Of a stretch of DNA of 29,651 bases, positions 16,354 to 24,317 are shown in pieces. Source of the DNA: an uncultured Synechococcus sp. (lineage in GTDB: Bacteria; Cyanobacteriota; Cyanobacteriia; PCC-6307; Cyanobiaceae); NCBI GenBank assembly GCA_937930135.1, contig CALGVO010000106.1:1-29651 (forward strand), written 5' to 3'. How positions within the stretch are numbered: the stretch's first letter is position 1; each line of letters begins with the position of its first letter. Under the pieces are notes generated by a model. It made no database searches. It saw only the letters and a program-made list of their open reading frames with translations, and was not told where the DNA came from. A program made the position numbers and the translations under genes.

Positions 16354-16959
16354 ATGCTGACTCCCACACTGTCCACATTGCGCCGCACCTGTCGTGGGGC
16401 CGGCCTGGCCGGAGCCCTCAGCCTGACGACGGGCCTGCTAGCAGGAACAACATTGGTCGACGTCGCCACGCCGGCAGCCACCAGGGCCCAGGGCACTCCC
16501 GCTCTGCTGGAATTCCGCTGGGAAAACAGCAGGGATTACCGGAAGCTTTACTACTACCAGAGTTCAACCGCCCAGTTGGAGCGGGCCGAGTACTTTTTCA
16601 TTCTTCGCCCGAAAGACCGCAAAAGCGCCATCCTCAAACTGAGCATCACGGTGCCCGATTACTTCAACGCCAAGATCACCCCGGATGATTTGACCCTCTG
16701 CAGGATGGATCCCGGCGGCATGCTGGCGCGCACCCGTTGCAAGGAAAAAATGCCCGCCGTGTTTGAGATCAATGAGAAGCAGACGGCGATTGAGGTCTTT
16801 CCGGACACCCCCATTCCCACCGGCGGCACCTACGGCGTGGTGATGAAGATCTTCAACCCGAACCGGAGCGGCATGTTCCAGTTCAACGCCCTGGCCCAAG
16901 CCCCGGGCGATGTTCCCGTGGCCGGTTACCTGGGGAGCTGGCTCATCGACATCGACTGA
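16354..16959 (+). CDS. Secreted DUF2808-family protein
   Basis: A 201-residue protein with a signal peptide: a basic start (LRRTCRGAG), a hydrophobic core at about 17-35, and a likely cleavage site near residues 44-46 (TRA). The mature part has LEFRWENSRDYRKLYYYQSS, EYFFILRPKDRKSAI, LSITVPDYFNAKI, and a closing TYGVVMKIFNPNRSGMFQFN, which is the pattern I associate with DUF2808, a cyanobacterial family of unknown function. It looks like an all-beta exported protein. A 98-base gap with no recognisable element separates it from aroH. The start is ATG at 16354; the frame stays open through aroH, but that region lacks signal-peptide character. Confidence 0.82.
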   Translation: MLTPTLSTLRRTCRGAGLAGALSLTTGLLAGTTLVDVATPAATRAQGTPALLEFRWENSRDYRKLYYYQSSTAQLERAEYFFILRPKDRKSAILKLSITVPDYFNAKITPDDLTLCRMDPGGMLARTRCKEKMPAVFEINEKQTAIEVFPDTPIPTGGTYGVVMKIFNPNRSGMFQFNALAQAPGDVPVAGYLGSWLIDID

Positions 16960-16973
16960 GGGCGCAGACCGGC

Positions 16974-16982
16974 TGATACATT
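16974..16982 (+). promoter_or_regulatory. Possible extended -10 promoter for rpmH
   Basis: TGATACATT, an extended -10 (TG-N-TACATT), lies about 38 bases before the rpmH ATG in the 60-base gap after the DUF2808 gene. No convincing -35 is present. Ribosomal protein genes usually have their own promoter, so the position makes sense, but the call is weak. Confidence 0.3.
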
Positions 16983-17019
16983 GGCGGATCGATGAGAGGC
17001 CGGTCGCCGGACGTTTTCC

Positions 17020-17157
17020 ATGACCAAACGAACACTCGGCGGTACCAGCCGCAAGCGCAAGCGCGTCTCGGGATTCCGTGTTCGCATGCGGACCCATACG
17101 GGCCGTCGGGTGATCCGCAGCCGCCGCAAACGTGGTCGAGCGCGCCTGGCCGTCTGA
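17020..17157 (+). CDS. rpmH: 50S ribosomal protein L34
   Basis: A 45-residue, extremely basic protein: MTKRTLGGTSRKRKR, then SGFRVRMRTHTGRRVI and a C-terminal RSRRKRGRARLAV. This is the textbook L34 pattern of a conserved tail following the GFRxRM core. It binds 23S rRNA. Position is also diagnostic, directly upstream of rnpA as in most bacteria (15 bases to the rnpA ATG). Confidence 0.97.
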   Translation: MTKRTLGGTSRKRKRVSGFRVRMRTHTGRRVIRSRRKRGRARLAV

Positions 17158-17172
17158 GCCAACTGGTTGGCG

Positions 17173-17571
17173 ATGGCCTTACCGGCACCAATGCGACTGA
17201 GGGGGCATCGCTGCTTTGATCTCCTGCACCGGCGCGGCAAACGCCTCGACAGTGACCATCTCGTGCTTCGGGTCGTTCAGGCCGACCCCCGGCGCCTGAC
17301 TCCCCCCCTTCAACGCTGGGAAAGCCTGGATCCGGCGGCTCGCCGTTGTCGGTGCGGCGTCGTGATCAGCAGCAAGGTGAGCAAGCGATCGGTGAAGCGC
17401 AACAGACTCCGCCGTGCTCTGCATCAGCATTTGCGCTCCCGCCTGGAACGCGATCCAGGACTGGCTGACCGCTGGTTGCTGCTCAGCCTGCGACCCAGTG
17501 CCGCCGACGCCGGACCCGGATTGCTGGAAGAATGCGACAGATTGCTGAAGAAGGCCGGCCTGCTGCCATGA
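17173..17571 (+). CDS. rnpA: Ribonuclease P protein component
   Basis: The 132-residue protein subunit of RNase P, which helps the catalytic RNA mature tRNA 5' ends. Seen: RCFDLLHRRGKRL near the N-terminus and the RNR signature in SKVSKRSVKRNRLRRALHQHL. ATG at 17173 is preferred; TTG at 17167 and ATG at 17191 are in frame. A Pro-rich insertion around residues 37-56 is longer than in E. coli. Its TGA overlaps the next ATG (ATGA), coupling it to the PH-domain gene. Confidence 0.95.
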   Translation: MALPAPMRLRGHRCFDLLHRRGKRLDSDHLVLRVVQADPRRLTPPLQRWESLDPAARRCRCGVVISSKVSKRSVKRNRLRRALHQHLRSRLERDPGLADRWLLLSLRPSAADAGPGLLEECDRLLKKAGLLP

Positions 17572-17978
17572 CCACCACACCCGTTGAAGAGACCTTTTAC
17601 GAGGGCGGCCCAGCCCGAGGAGACCTGATTCTCAATCTGCTCTTCGGTCTCACCCTGATCGGCTTGCCCTTCGCTGTCGGCGCCGTAGTCCGGGCGCTCT
17701 GGCTGCGCTTCCGCATCACCAGCCGACGGATTTCCGTGAGTGGTGGCTGGATGGGACGGGATCGCAGCCAGGTGGCTTACAACCAGATCCGAGAGGTGCG
17801 CTGTGTGCCCCGCGGCTTCGGCGCCTGGGGCGACATGGTTCTGGTGCTCACCGACGGATCCCGCCTCGAGATGCGGTCCGTGCCTCGTTTCCGAGACACG
17901 GAGTCTTACATCCTCGCCCGGATCGAAGCCCGAGCAGGCGGTGAGACAACAGCCGAAGCCAAGGGCTTCGCAGCCTGA
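17568..17978 (+). CDS. PH-domain (DUF304-like) membrane protein
   Basis: A 136-residue protein with a hydrophobic hairpin at about 19-45 and then a bacterial PH-like domain (about 46-121): LRFRITSRRISVSGGWMGRDRSQVAYNQI, REVRCVPRGFGAWGDMVLVL, GSRLEMRSVPRF. The pattern ITSRRI, then I-V repeat, then conserved W/G-D, is typical of bPH_2. These proteins are anchored to the membrane and of unclear function. Placement between rnpA and yidC suggests a link with membrane-protein insertion; this is inference. It starts on the rnpA stop (ATGA) and ends 66 bases before yidC. Confidence 0.85.
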   Translation: MTTTPVEETFYEGGPARGDLILNLLFGLTLIGLPFAVGAVVRALWLRFRITSRRISVSGGWMGRDRSQVAYNQIREVRCVPRGFGAWGDMVLVLTDGSRLEMRSVPRFRDTESYILARIEARAGGETTAEAKGFAA

Positions 17979-18044
17979 GCACAACGACCGCTGCCGCTGT
18001 TGCACACTGGCAGCACCCTTCCCACCACCATCAGGACTTCTGCC

Positions 18045-19190
18045 GTGATCGGGTACATCTCCGACAACCTGCTGATCCCGATCCTGGATTTCTTCTATGG
18101 ATTGGTTCCCAGCTACGGCCTGGCGATCGTGGCCCTCACGGTGGTGATCCGCCTCGCCCTCTTCCCCCTCAGCGCCGGCTCGATCCGCAGTGCCCGCCGG
18201 ATGCGCATCGCCCAACCGGTGATGCAGAAGCGGCAGGCGGAGATCAAGTCACGCTTCGCCAACAACCCTCAGAAGCAGCAGGAGGAACTCGGGAAGCTGA
18301 TGAAGGAGTTCGGCAGCCCCTTGGCGGGTTGTCTGCCCCTGCTGGTGCAGATGCCGATCCTCTTCGCCCTCTTCGCCACACTGCGGGGGTCACCCTTCGC
18401 CGACGTTCCCTACACCCTGAATCTGAAAGTGCTGCCGGCTGAGCAGATTGCCGCCGTCGACCCGAAACCTTTCAACAGCGCCAGCCATTCGATTTTCATC
18501 ACCGAAACCAACCATGTGCCGGTGATTGCCAGCCTCCCCGGCGGCACCAAACTCGGCCAGGGCGACAGCGCCAAAATCCAGCTCAAAACCAAAGACGGAG
18601 AGAGCTTCGCTACCGTTCTCGAAGGAGTGGATGACGGTCAATCCTTCCTTCCCGACTGGACGGTGACCAAAGGCCAGGGTGTGGTCTCCGTAGCTGCCGA
18701 CGGCACCCTTCAGGCCCTGTCTCCCGGCGATGCGACCGTGGAAGGCAAAATTCCAGGCCTTGCCGCTCGCAGTGGCTTCCTGTTCATCAAAGCCCTTGGC
18801 CAGGTTGGCTTCTACACCGATGGAGCGATCAACTGGGACATTGCCATCCTCGTGGGCGCCTTTGGCCTCAGCCTGTTCGTGTCTCAGCTGCTCTCCGGCA
18901 TGGGCATGCCCGCCAATCCCCAGCAGGCGACCGCCAACAAGATCACTCCCGTGATGATCACCGGCATGTTCCTGTTCTTCCCACTGCCGGCCGGCGTTCT
19001 CCTCTATATGGTGATCGCCAACATCTTCCAGGCGCTTCAGACCTTCCTCCTGACCAGAGAAGCCCTGCCTGAGAACCTCCAGGCGATTCTCGATGATCAA
19101 CTGCGTCAACAGACCGTGACAGCCACGGCCAGTTCCGGCGGTGGCAGCAGTCCGGCCGGGCGCCTGCCCTTCGAACCGCGGAGCAAATGA
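18045..19190 (+). CDS. yidC: YidC/Oxa1/Alb3 membrane insertase with Ig-like insertion
   Basis: A 381-residue insertase that places proteins into plasma and thylakoid membranes, alone or with SecYEG. Helix 1 (about 23-41) carries the groove Arg36 in VIRLALFPLS. The cytoplasmic coiled region QPVMQKRQAEIKSRFANNP follows, then FGSPLAGCLPLLVQMPILFALF, then three C-terminal helices including FFPLPAGVLLYMVIANIFQALQTF. Between helices 2 and 3 is an unusually long extracytoplasmic loop (about 120-260). Within it, residues 167-248 look like a Big_2 bacterial Ig fold, with the signature GVVSVAADGTLQALSPGDAT. Unlike proteobacterial YidC there is no large N-terminal periplasmic domain. The start is GTG at 18045. 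The stop overlaps the yceD start (ATGA). Confidence 0.95.
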   Translation: MIGYISDNLLIPILDFFYGLVPSYGLAIVALTVVIRLALFPLSAGSIRSARRMRIAQPVMQKRQAEIKSRFANNPQKQQEELGKLMKEFGSPLAGCLPLLVQMPILFALFATLRGSPFADVPYTLNLKVLPAEQIAAVDPKPFNSASHSIFITETNHVPVIASLPGGTKLGQGDSAKIQLKTKDGESFATVLEGVDDGQSFLPDWTVTKGQGVVSVAADGTLQALSPGDATVEGKIPGLAARSGFLFIKALGQVGFYTDGAINWDIAILVGAFGLSLFVSQLLSGMGMPANPQQATANKITPVMITGMFLFFPLPAGVLLYMVIANIFQALQTFLLTREALPENLQAILDDQLRQQTVTATASSGGGSSPAGRLPFEPRSK

Positions 19191-19732
19191 TTCCGGGGCT
19201 CGAGCCCGTTCCCCTGCGTGATCTCCACGCTCTTGGGGCCAGCAAACGTTGGCCGATCGAGGGCAGTCTCGAGGACCTTCCCAGCCTCACGCCAGTGCGG
19301 GGGGAACTGCAGGCGGAACATCTCGGCAATCTGTTGGCACTAAAAGGTCGATTCGAAACGATCGTCACACTCTGCTGCGATCGCTGCCTCGGTCAGTACA
19401 ACCATCGACTCCAAGCGGATGTGGAAGAGCTCATCTGGCTCGGCGATGCGGAGAACGAGGCGGCCATGGCCGAAGCTGGCCTGGGCGCCGACGGAGCCCA
19501 GGGGCTGGTCGAGTGCCTCGACCCCCGCGGCAGTTTCGACCCCGAACGCTGGGTGTTCGAACAGCTGAACCTGCAGCTGCCGGTGGTCAACCGCTGTGGT
19601 CTGGATTGCCCCGGCATGCCGCTCGAGCGCTCCAGGTCCCCCAGGGTTGAAGACCGGAACGACAGCCTCAACGCTGAACCAGGCGATCCCCGTTGGGCCG
19701 CCCTGCGCAAGCTCAGAGGGGAGGATCGCTGA
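19187..19732 (+). CDS. YceD/DUF177 family protein
   Basis: A 181-residue soluble protein of the YceD/DUF177 family, known in plants and bacteria for links with 23S rRNA accumulation and often encoded beside rpmF. Seen: the central Cys pair CCDRC (residues 63-67) in TIVTLCCDRCLGQYNHRL, an acidic middle, RWVFEQLNLQLP, and a second cysteine group RCGLDCPGM (Cys137, Cys141), followed by a basic-acidic tail ending WAALRKLRGEDR. The cysteines could bind zinc. It starts on the yidC stop (ATGA) and ends with TGATG into ycf46, so it is firmly part of this operon. No rpmF is present nearby. Confidence 0.82.
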   Translation: MIPGLEPVPLRDLHALGASKRWPIEGSLEDLPSLTPVRGELQAEHLGNLLALKGRFETIVTLCCDRCLGQYNHRLQADVEELIWLGDAENEAAMAEAGLGADGAQGLVECLDPRGSFDPERWVFEQLNLQLPVVNRCGLDCPGMPLERSRSPRVEDRNDSLNAEPGDPRWAALRKLRGEDR

Positions 19733-21243
19733 TGCAGGCGGAGTGGAGCGACCAGCTCGAGCTGTTGATCCGGGCCGCAACCCCCCTGATCTGGATCCGC
19801 AGCCAGGAGGAGGAACGGGTGGAAGCGTTGCTCGCTCAGGTCAGTCAACGGCTTTCCGGACGCCAGCTCGCCCGCTGGGACTTCATCACTGGCCTGCAGG
19901 GGCCGCTCAATGGTGCGGGAACAGGCGCTCGCCAGCCGATGGCGGTGCTCCAGTGGCTGCAGGAGCTGGACGACAGTCGCCCCACCCTGCTGATGCTCAA
20001 GGATTTTCACCGCTTCTGCGACGATCCGGGCATCGCCCGCATGGTGCGCAACCTCACGGCACGCCTGCGCGAAACGCCCCACACCCTGGTGTTGTGTCAT
20101 GGCGCCTGGACACCGCCGCCGGAACTGGACGACTGCCTCACCCTTCTGGACCTCCCCCTGCCTCGTGAACAGGAGCTGAAGGCTCTGCTCACGTCGATCG
20201 CCCGCGCCTGTGACCAGGAACTGGACGACGAAGTGCTCGAAGAACTCACCCATGCCTGCAGCGGCTTAACAGAGGCACGCGTGCGTCATGTCGCGGCGCG
20301 AGCCCTGGCCCAGCGCGGCCAGCTCAGCCGCCTTGATCTGGAGGATGTGCTCGAGGAGAAACGGCGTTGTCTCGCTCGCAGCGAAGTGCTCGAGTTCTGC
20401 CAGACGGATGCCGATCCGGGCGACATCGGTGGCCTGGATGCGCTCAAACACTGGCTCGACCAACGCCATCAGGCCTTCAGCGACGAAGCCCGCCGTTTCG
20501 GTCTGCCGATGCCCCGTGGCGTGCTCCTGGTGGGACCGCAGGGCACGGGCAAGTCCCTGACGGCCCGAGCCATTGCCCACAGCTGGTCGATGCCCTTGCT
20601 GCGCCTCGATGTGGGGCGATTGTTCGCAGGTCTGGTGGGAGCCAGTGAAGCGCGCACCCGCGACACGATCGAGCGGGCCGAGGCCATGGCGCCCTGCGTG
20701 CTCTGGATCGACGAGGTCGACAAGGGCTTTGGGGGGGATGGCCGCAGCGATGGGGGCACCAGCCAACGGGTTCTGGCCACCGTTCTCACCTGGATGGCAG
20801 AGAAACGATCCGCCGTGTTCGTGGTCGCCACGGCCAATGCCGTGGACCGGCTGCCGCCCGAGCTGCTGCGCAAAGGCCGATTTGATGAGATTTTCCTGCT
20901 CGATCTCCCCTCAGCCCAGGAGCGGCGCAGCATCCTTGCGCTGCATGTGGCCCGGCGACGTCCCAACCTGACGCTGCCGCTGGACACCGTGGTGGATCGC
21001 ACCGAGGGCTATTCCGGCGCCGAACTCGAACAGGCGGTCATCGAAGCGATGCATCTGGCCTTCGCCGAACGACGCGAACTGGAGGAAAGCGATCTGATCG
21101 TGGCCGCCAACCAGCTGGTGCCGCTCTCACGCACGGCCCGGGAGCAACTGGAGGCCCTGGAGCGCTGGGCGAGCAGCGGCCGAGCCCGACCGGCGTCCAC
21201 CCTCACGCCGGCCCGTCATGTTGCGGGCAATGAAGAAGCCTGA
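19732..21243 (+). CDS. ycf46: Ycf46-type AAA ATPase
   Basis: A 503-residue AAA protein of the Ycf46 family, encoded in some plastid genomes and in cyanobacteria. The N-terminal domain (1-225; TPLIWIRSQEEERVEALL, LLMLKDFHRFCDDP, QELKALLTSIAR) looks like a degenerate second AAA module without a clear Walker A. The AAA domain has Walker A GPQGTGKS (268-275), Walker B CVLWIDEVD with Asp327-Glu328, sensor Asn369 in VVATANAVDRLP, and the arginine-finger region RKGRFDEIF. The Synechocystis homologue has been linked to photosynthesis or CO2 use, but the molecular job is not known. ATG at 19732 shares one base with the yceD stop. Confidence 0.88.
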   Translation: MQAEWSDQLELLIRAATPLIWIRSQEEERVEALLAQVSQRLSGRQLARWDFITGLQGPLNGAGTGARQPMAVLQWLQELDDSRPTLLMLKDFHRFCDDPGIARMVRNLTARLRETPHTLVLCHGAWTPPPELDDCLTLLDLPLPREQELKALLTSIARACDQELDDEVLEELTHACSGLTEARVRHVAARALAQRGQLSRLDLEDVLEEKRRCLARSEVLEFCQTDADPGDIGGLDALKHWLDQRHQAFSDEARRFGLPMPRGVLLVGPQGTGKSLTARAIAHSWSMPLLRLDVGRLFAGLVGASEARTRDTIERAEAMAPCVLWIDEVDKGFGGDGRSDGGTSQRVLATVLTWMAEKRSAVFVVATANAVDRLPPELLRKGRFDEIFLLDLPSAQERRSILALHVARRRPNLTLPLDTVVDRTEGYSGAELEQAVIEAMHLAFAERRELEESDLIVAANQLVPLSRTAREQLEALERWASSGRARPASTLTPARHVAGNEEA

Positions 21244-21324
21244 CGCGCCGTAACGAAGGTCAGGGCGAGGGCAGACAGCCCCTTCGACCCTCCGTAGGTT
21301 CGCTGCAATACCGACACAGCCGGC

Positions 21325-21486
21325 GTGAACCGATCCAGTGAACTCACCAGCCAACTCGCCGTGGCCTGCCTCGGTGCCGGCGTGATCACCACCATGGCCG
21401 TGGCCCAGGGCCAGAACCCACTCACCGCCCTCGGCATCACCCTCTTCTCTGCCGTGGCCGCCGTCATGGTCGGTCAGGTGCTCTGA
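21325..21486 (+). CDS. Conserved small membrane protein (53 aa)
   Basis: A short frame starting with GTG at 21325 and ending TGA at 21486. It encodes a 53-residue product that begins with a polar segment (VNRSSELTSQ), then two hydrophobic stretches, AVACLGAGVITTMAVAQG (12-29) and NPLTALGITLFSAVAAVMVGQVL (31-53), with an Asn-Pro turn between them. It looks like a two-helix hairpin in a membrane. I remember a similar small protein in this position in other marine picocyanobacteria, which supports it being real. Function is unknown. The 81-base gap from ycf46 could carry its own promoter. Confidence 0.7.
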   Translation: MNRSSELTSQLAVACLGAGVITTMAVAQGQNPLTALGITLFSAVAAVMVGQVL

Positions 21487-21488
21487 GG

Positions 21489-21509
21489 GCCGGCACCTAG
21501 GCTGCCGGC
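21489..21509 (+). other. GCCGGC-N9-GCCGGC hairpin between the small gene and serS
   Basis: Two GCCGGC hexamers, each self-complementary, can pair across a nine-base loop just after the 53-residue gene and 18 bases before the serS start. There is no T-run after it, so it is not a standard terminator. It may shape the serS leader or be chance in GC-rich DNA. Confidence 0.3.
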
Positions 21510-21527
21510 GCTGCCGTTCCGTTCATC

Positions 21528-22805
21528 GTGCTTGATCAGCGCCTCGTGCGTGAGAATCCCGACCTGATCGCCCGGGAACTGGGGCGTCGGGGCTTGGAGG
21601 TGGACCTCACCGGGCTGCAGTTGATGGCCCAGCAGCAGAGAAACCTCGAAGAACAGCGCAGCAGCCTGCAGGCCGAAGGAAATCGCATCGGCAAGGAGGT
21701 CGGCGTTCGGATCAAGGCCGGGGCCGACCCCAAAGGTGAGGAGGTGGCGGCCCTTCGCCAGCAAGGCAATGCGATCAAGCACAAGGTCGCCGTCCTGGAA
21801 GACGAAGAGAAACAGCTCCAGGGGCGCCTGCGGGAGCAACTGCTGACCCTGCCGAACCTGCCGTCACCCGACTGTCCCGACGGCAGCGATGAAACCGAGA
21901 ATCAGGAGGTGCGCCGCTGGGGCACGCCGCGCCGTGGCGACGGACTGCAGGAGCACTGGGCGATCGCCGATCGACTCGGCCTGCTCGACACGGAGCGGTC
22001 GGTTCGGATCGCTCAGAGCCGTTTCGTGACCCTGTTCGGCCAGGGGGCGCGACTGGAGCGGGCCCTGATCAATTGCATGCTCGACCTGCACACGAACAAG
22101 GGGTACCGCGAAGTGCTGCCGCCGGTGCTCGTCAACAGTGCCAGCCTCACAGGATCGGGCCAATTGCCCAAATTCGCGGAGGAAAGCTTCCGCTGCGCTG
22201 ACGACGACCTCTGGCTCACACCCACAGCGGAGGTGCCCGTCACCTCGCTGCACCGCGACGAAATCATTGCCGCTGACCAGCTGCCGCTGCGCTACGTGGC
22301 CTACAGCCCTTGTTTTCGTCGGGAAGCGGGGAGCTATGGCCGAGACACCCGCGGCCTGATCCGTCTGCATCAGTTCAACAAGGTGGAGCTCTATTGGTTT
22401 GCCCATCCCGACCACTCGGAGGAGGCCCATGCCCAGATCACAGCCGATGCCGAGGCTGTGCTGCAGGCCCTGGAGCTGCCCTATCGGGTGCTGGACCTCT
22501 GCACAGGAGACCTGGGCTTCTCCGCCAGACGCACCTATGACCTCGAGGTGTGGTTGGCCGGAGCGGGCGCCTACCGCGAGATTTCCAGTTGCAGCGTCTG
22601 TGGCGATTTTCAGGCGCGGCGCTCCTCCATCCGCACCAAGGAGGGCAAAACCACCCGGCTGCTGCACACCCTCAATGGCAGCGGTCTGGCGATCGGACGC
22701 ACCATGGCGGCCCTGCTCGAAAACGGCCAGCAGGAGGATGGCAGCGTGCTGCTGCCCGAAGCGCTGAGGCCTTACTTCGGCAGCGACCGTCTGCGGCCAG
22801 AATGA
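21528..22805 (+). CDS. serS: Seryl-tRNA synthetase
   Basis: A class II aminoacyl-tRNA synthetase of 425 residues that charges tRNA-Ser. The N-terminal long coiled coil (about 30-105; QLMAQQQRNLEEQRSSLQ, AVLEDEEKQLQGRLREQL) contacts the tRNA variable arm. Motif 1 ends YREVLPPVLV, motif 2 is SPCFRREAGSYGRDTRGLIR (about 260-279) and motif 3 is LNGSGLAIGRTMAALLENGQ (about 382-401). TPTAEVPVTSLHRDE is the serine-binding loop. The start is GTG at 21528 (LDQRLVRENPDLI). Length and motifs are normal. rseP begins 19 bases after the stop. Confidence 0.97.
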   Translation: MLDQRLVRENPDLIARELGRRGLEVDLTGLQLMAQQQRNLEEQRSSLQAEGNRIGKEVGVRIKAGADPKGEEVAALRQQGNAIKHKVAVLEDEEKQLQGRLREQLLTLPNLPSPDCPDGSDETENQEVRRWGTPRRGDGLQEHWAIADRLGLLDTERSVRIAQSRFVTLFGQGARLERALINCMLDLHTNKGYREVLPPVLVNSASLTGSGQLPKFAEESFRCADDDLWLTPTAEVPVTSLHRDEIIAADQLPLRYVAYSPCFRREAGSYGRDTRGLIRLHQFNKVELYWFAHPDHSEEAHAQITADAEAVLQALELPYRVLDLCTGDLGFSARRTYDLEVWLAGAGAYREISSCSVCGDFQARRSSIRTKEGKTTRLLHTLNGSGLAIGRTMAALLENGQQEDGSVLLPEALRPYFGSDRLRPE

Positions 22806-22824
22806 GCCGATTGACCAAGGCGGT

Positions 22825-23925
22825 GTGAACGTTCTCTCAGCCCTGATCGCCCTGGGGCTTCTGGTGGTGATTCATGAAGCGGGCCACTTCCTCGCAGCGG
22901 TGGGGCAGGGCATCCGCGTGAATGGCTTCTCCGTCGGCTTTGGGCCGGCCCTGATCAAAACGGAGTGGCGAGGCGTCACCTACGCCCTGCGTCTGCTGCC
23001 GCTCGGTGGCTTCGTGTCATTTCCCGATGACGACGACGACAGCCCCATCCCAGCCGACGACCCTGATCTGCTGCGCAATCGGCCGATCCCTCAGCGCGTG
23101 CTGGTGATCAGTGCCGGGGTTCTGGCCAATCTGATTCTGGCCTGGGTGCTGCTGGTCGGTCAATCAGCCCTGGTGGGTCTGCCCGCCGAAGCTGAACCGG
23201 GCGTGCTGGTGGTGGCTGTTCAACCCGGGGAAGCGGCAGCCCGTGCCGGTCTCCAGGCCGGTGATCGGATTCTGCGGCTCGACGGTGTGCTCCTGGGCAC
23301 AGGTCAGGACGCGGTGCGATCGCTGGTGGATCAGGTGCAGAGCGAACCGGGGCAGTCGCTGGCGTTGCTGACCCAGCGCCCAACGAGCAGGGAGCAACCT
23401 GGCACGGAACAGATCCTGACCCTCAGACCCGAGGATCGGGATGGACTCGGACGCATCGGCGCCCAGCTCCAGATCAATCGGGGCAGCGCCCTGCGTCCCG
23501 CCAGGGACCCGCTGGAGGCGATCGGTTTCGGCACTGCGGAATTCGGCGGGCTGCTGCGCAACACGGTGGAGGGCTACAGCGGGCTGATCACCCATTTCGG
23601 AGAAACCGCCCAGCAGGTGAGCGGACCGGTGAAGATCGTGGAGATGGGGGCCCAACTCAGCAGCCAGGGCCAGGGTGGTCTGGTGCTCTTCACCGCGCTG
23701 ATTTCGGTGAACCTGGCCGTGCTCAACGCCCTGCCCTTACCTCTGCTCGACGGCGGCCAATTGGTTCTCATCCTTCTGGAAGCGGTGCGGGGGCGCCCCC
23801 TGCCGGAGCGTCTCCAGCTGGCTGTGATGCAGTCCGGGCTGCTGCTTCTGCTCGGTTTGAGCGTGGTATTGATCGTGCGCGACACCAGCCAATTGCCCTT
23901 GGTACAGCAGCTCACCGGCCACTGA
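22825..23925 (+). CDS. rseP: RseP/site-2 protease family zinc metalloprotease
   Basis: An intramembrane protease of 366 residues that cuts transmembrane substrates such as anti-sigma factors. The zinc site is HEAGH (His17, Glu18, His21) in the first helix and Asp309 in NALPLPLLDGGQL near the C-terminus. A single PDZ domain lies at about 125-200 (VVAVQPGEAAARAGLQAGDRILRLDG), one fewer than in E. coli RseP. RLLPLGGFVSFPDDDDD has the beta-loop of the family followed by an unusual acidic run. The start is GTG at 22825, directly after another GTG at 22823 in a different frame. It lies in the string serS-rseP-rpsN. Confidence 0.94.
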   Translation: MNVLSALIALGLLVVIHEAGHFLAAVGQGIRVNGFSVGFGPALIKTEWRGVTYALRLLPLGGFVSFPDDDDDSPIPADDPDLLRNRPIPQRVLVISAGVLANLILAWVLLVGQSALVGLPAEAEPGVLVVAVQPGEAAARAGLQAGDRILRLDGVLLGTGQDAVRSLVDQVQSEPGQSLALLTQRPTSREQPGTEQILTLRPEDRDGLGRIGAQLQINRGSALRPARDPLEAIGFGTAEFGGLLRNTVEGYSGLITHFGETAQQVSGPVKIVEMGAQLSSQGQGGLVLFTALISVNLAVLNALPLPLLDGGQLVLILLEAVRGRPLPERLQLAVMQSGLLLLLGLSVVLIVRDTSQLPLVQQLTGH

Positions 23926-23986
23926 GACCTCCCAGCCCAGCCAACAGGTATGGTTGTGGATTATTCGCAACGCTCTCCCCGCCCGC

Positions 23987-24289
23987 ATGGCCAAGAAGTC
24001 GATGATCGCCCGCGACGTGAAGCGGAAAAAAATGGTCGAGCGGTATGCGGCGAAGCGCACGGCGCTGATGGCCGCTTTCAACGCGGCTGACGATCCGATG
24101 GAGCGGTTGGAAATCCACCGCAAGATCCAGTCGCTTCCCCGCAACAGTGCTCCCACCCGCATGCGCAATCGCTGCTGGGCCACGGGAAAACCCCGCGGTG
24201 TGTATCGCGACTTCGGCCTTTGCCGTAATCAGCTGCGGGAACGCGCCCACAAAGGTGAACTCCCCGGAGTGGTGAAGTCGAGCTGGTGA
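23987..24289 (+). CDS. rpsN: 30S ribosomal protein S14
   Basis: A 100-residue S14 of the long, zinc-free type: MAKKSMIARDVKRKKMVERY, then SLPRNSAPTRMRNRCWATGKPRGVYRDFGLCRNQLRE and a short basic end. No paired CxxC zinc motif is present. It contributes to the 30S head. ATG at 23987 is chosen; the frame opens at 23954 but that part is not family-like. A terminator follows 28 bases after the stop, ending the rpmH-to-rpsN transcript. Confidence 0.97.
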   Translation: MAKKSMIARDVKRKKMVERYAAKRTALMAAFNAADDPMERLEIHRKIQSLPRNSAPTRMRNRCWATGKPRGVYRDFGLCRNQLRERAHKGELPGVVKSSW

Positions 24290-24317
24290 TCGTCTGATCA
24301 GCCCAGCTTTCGCAGGG

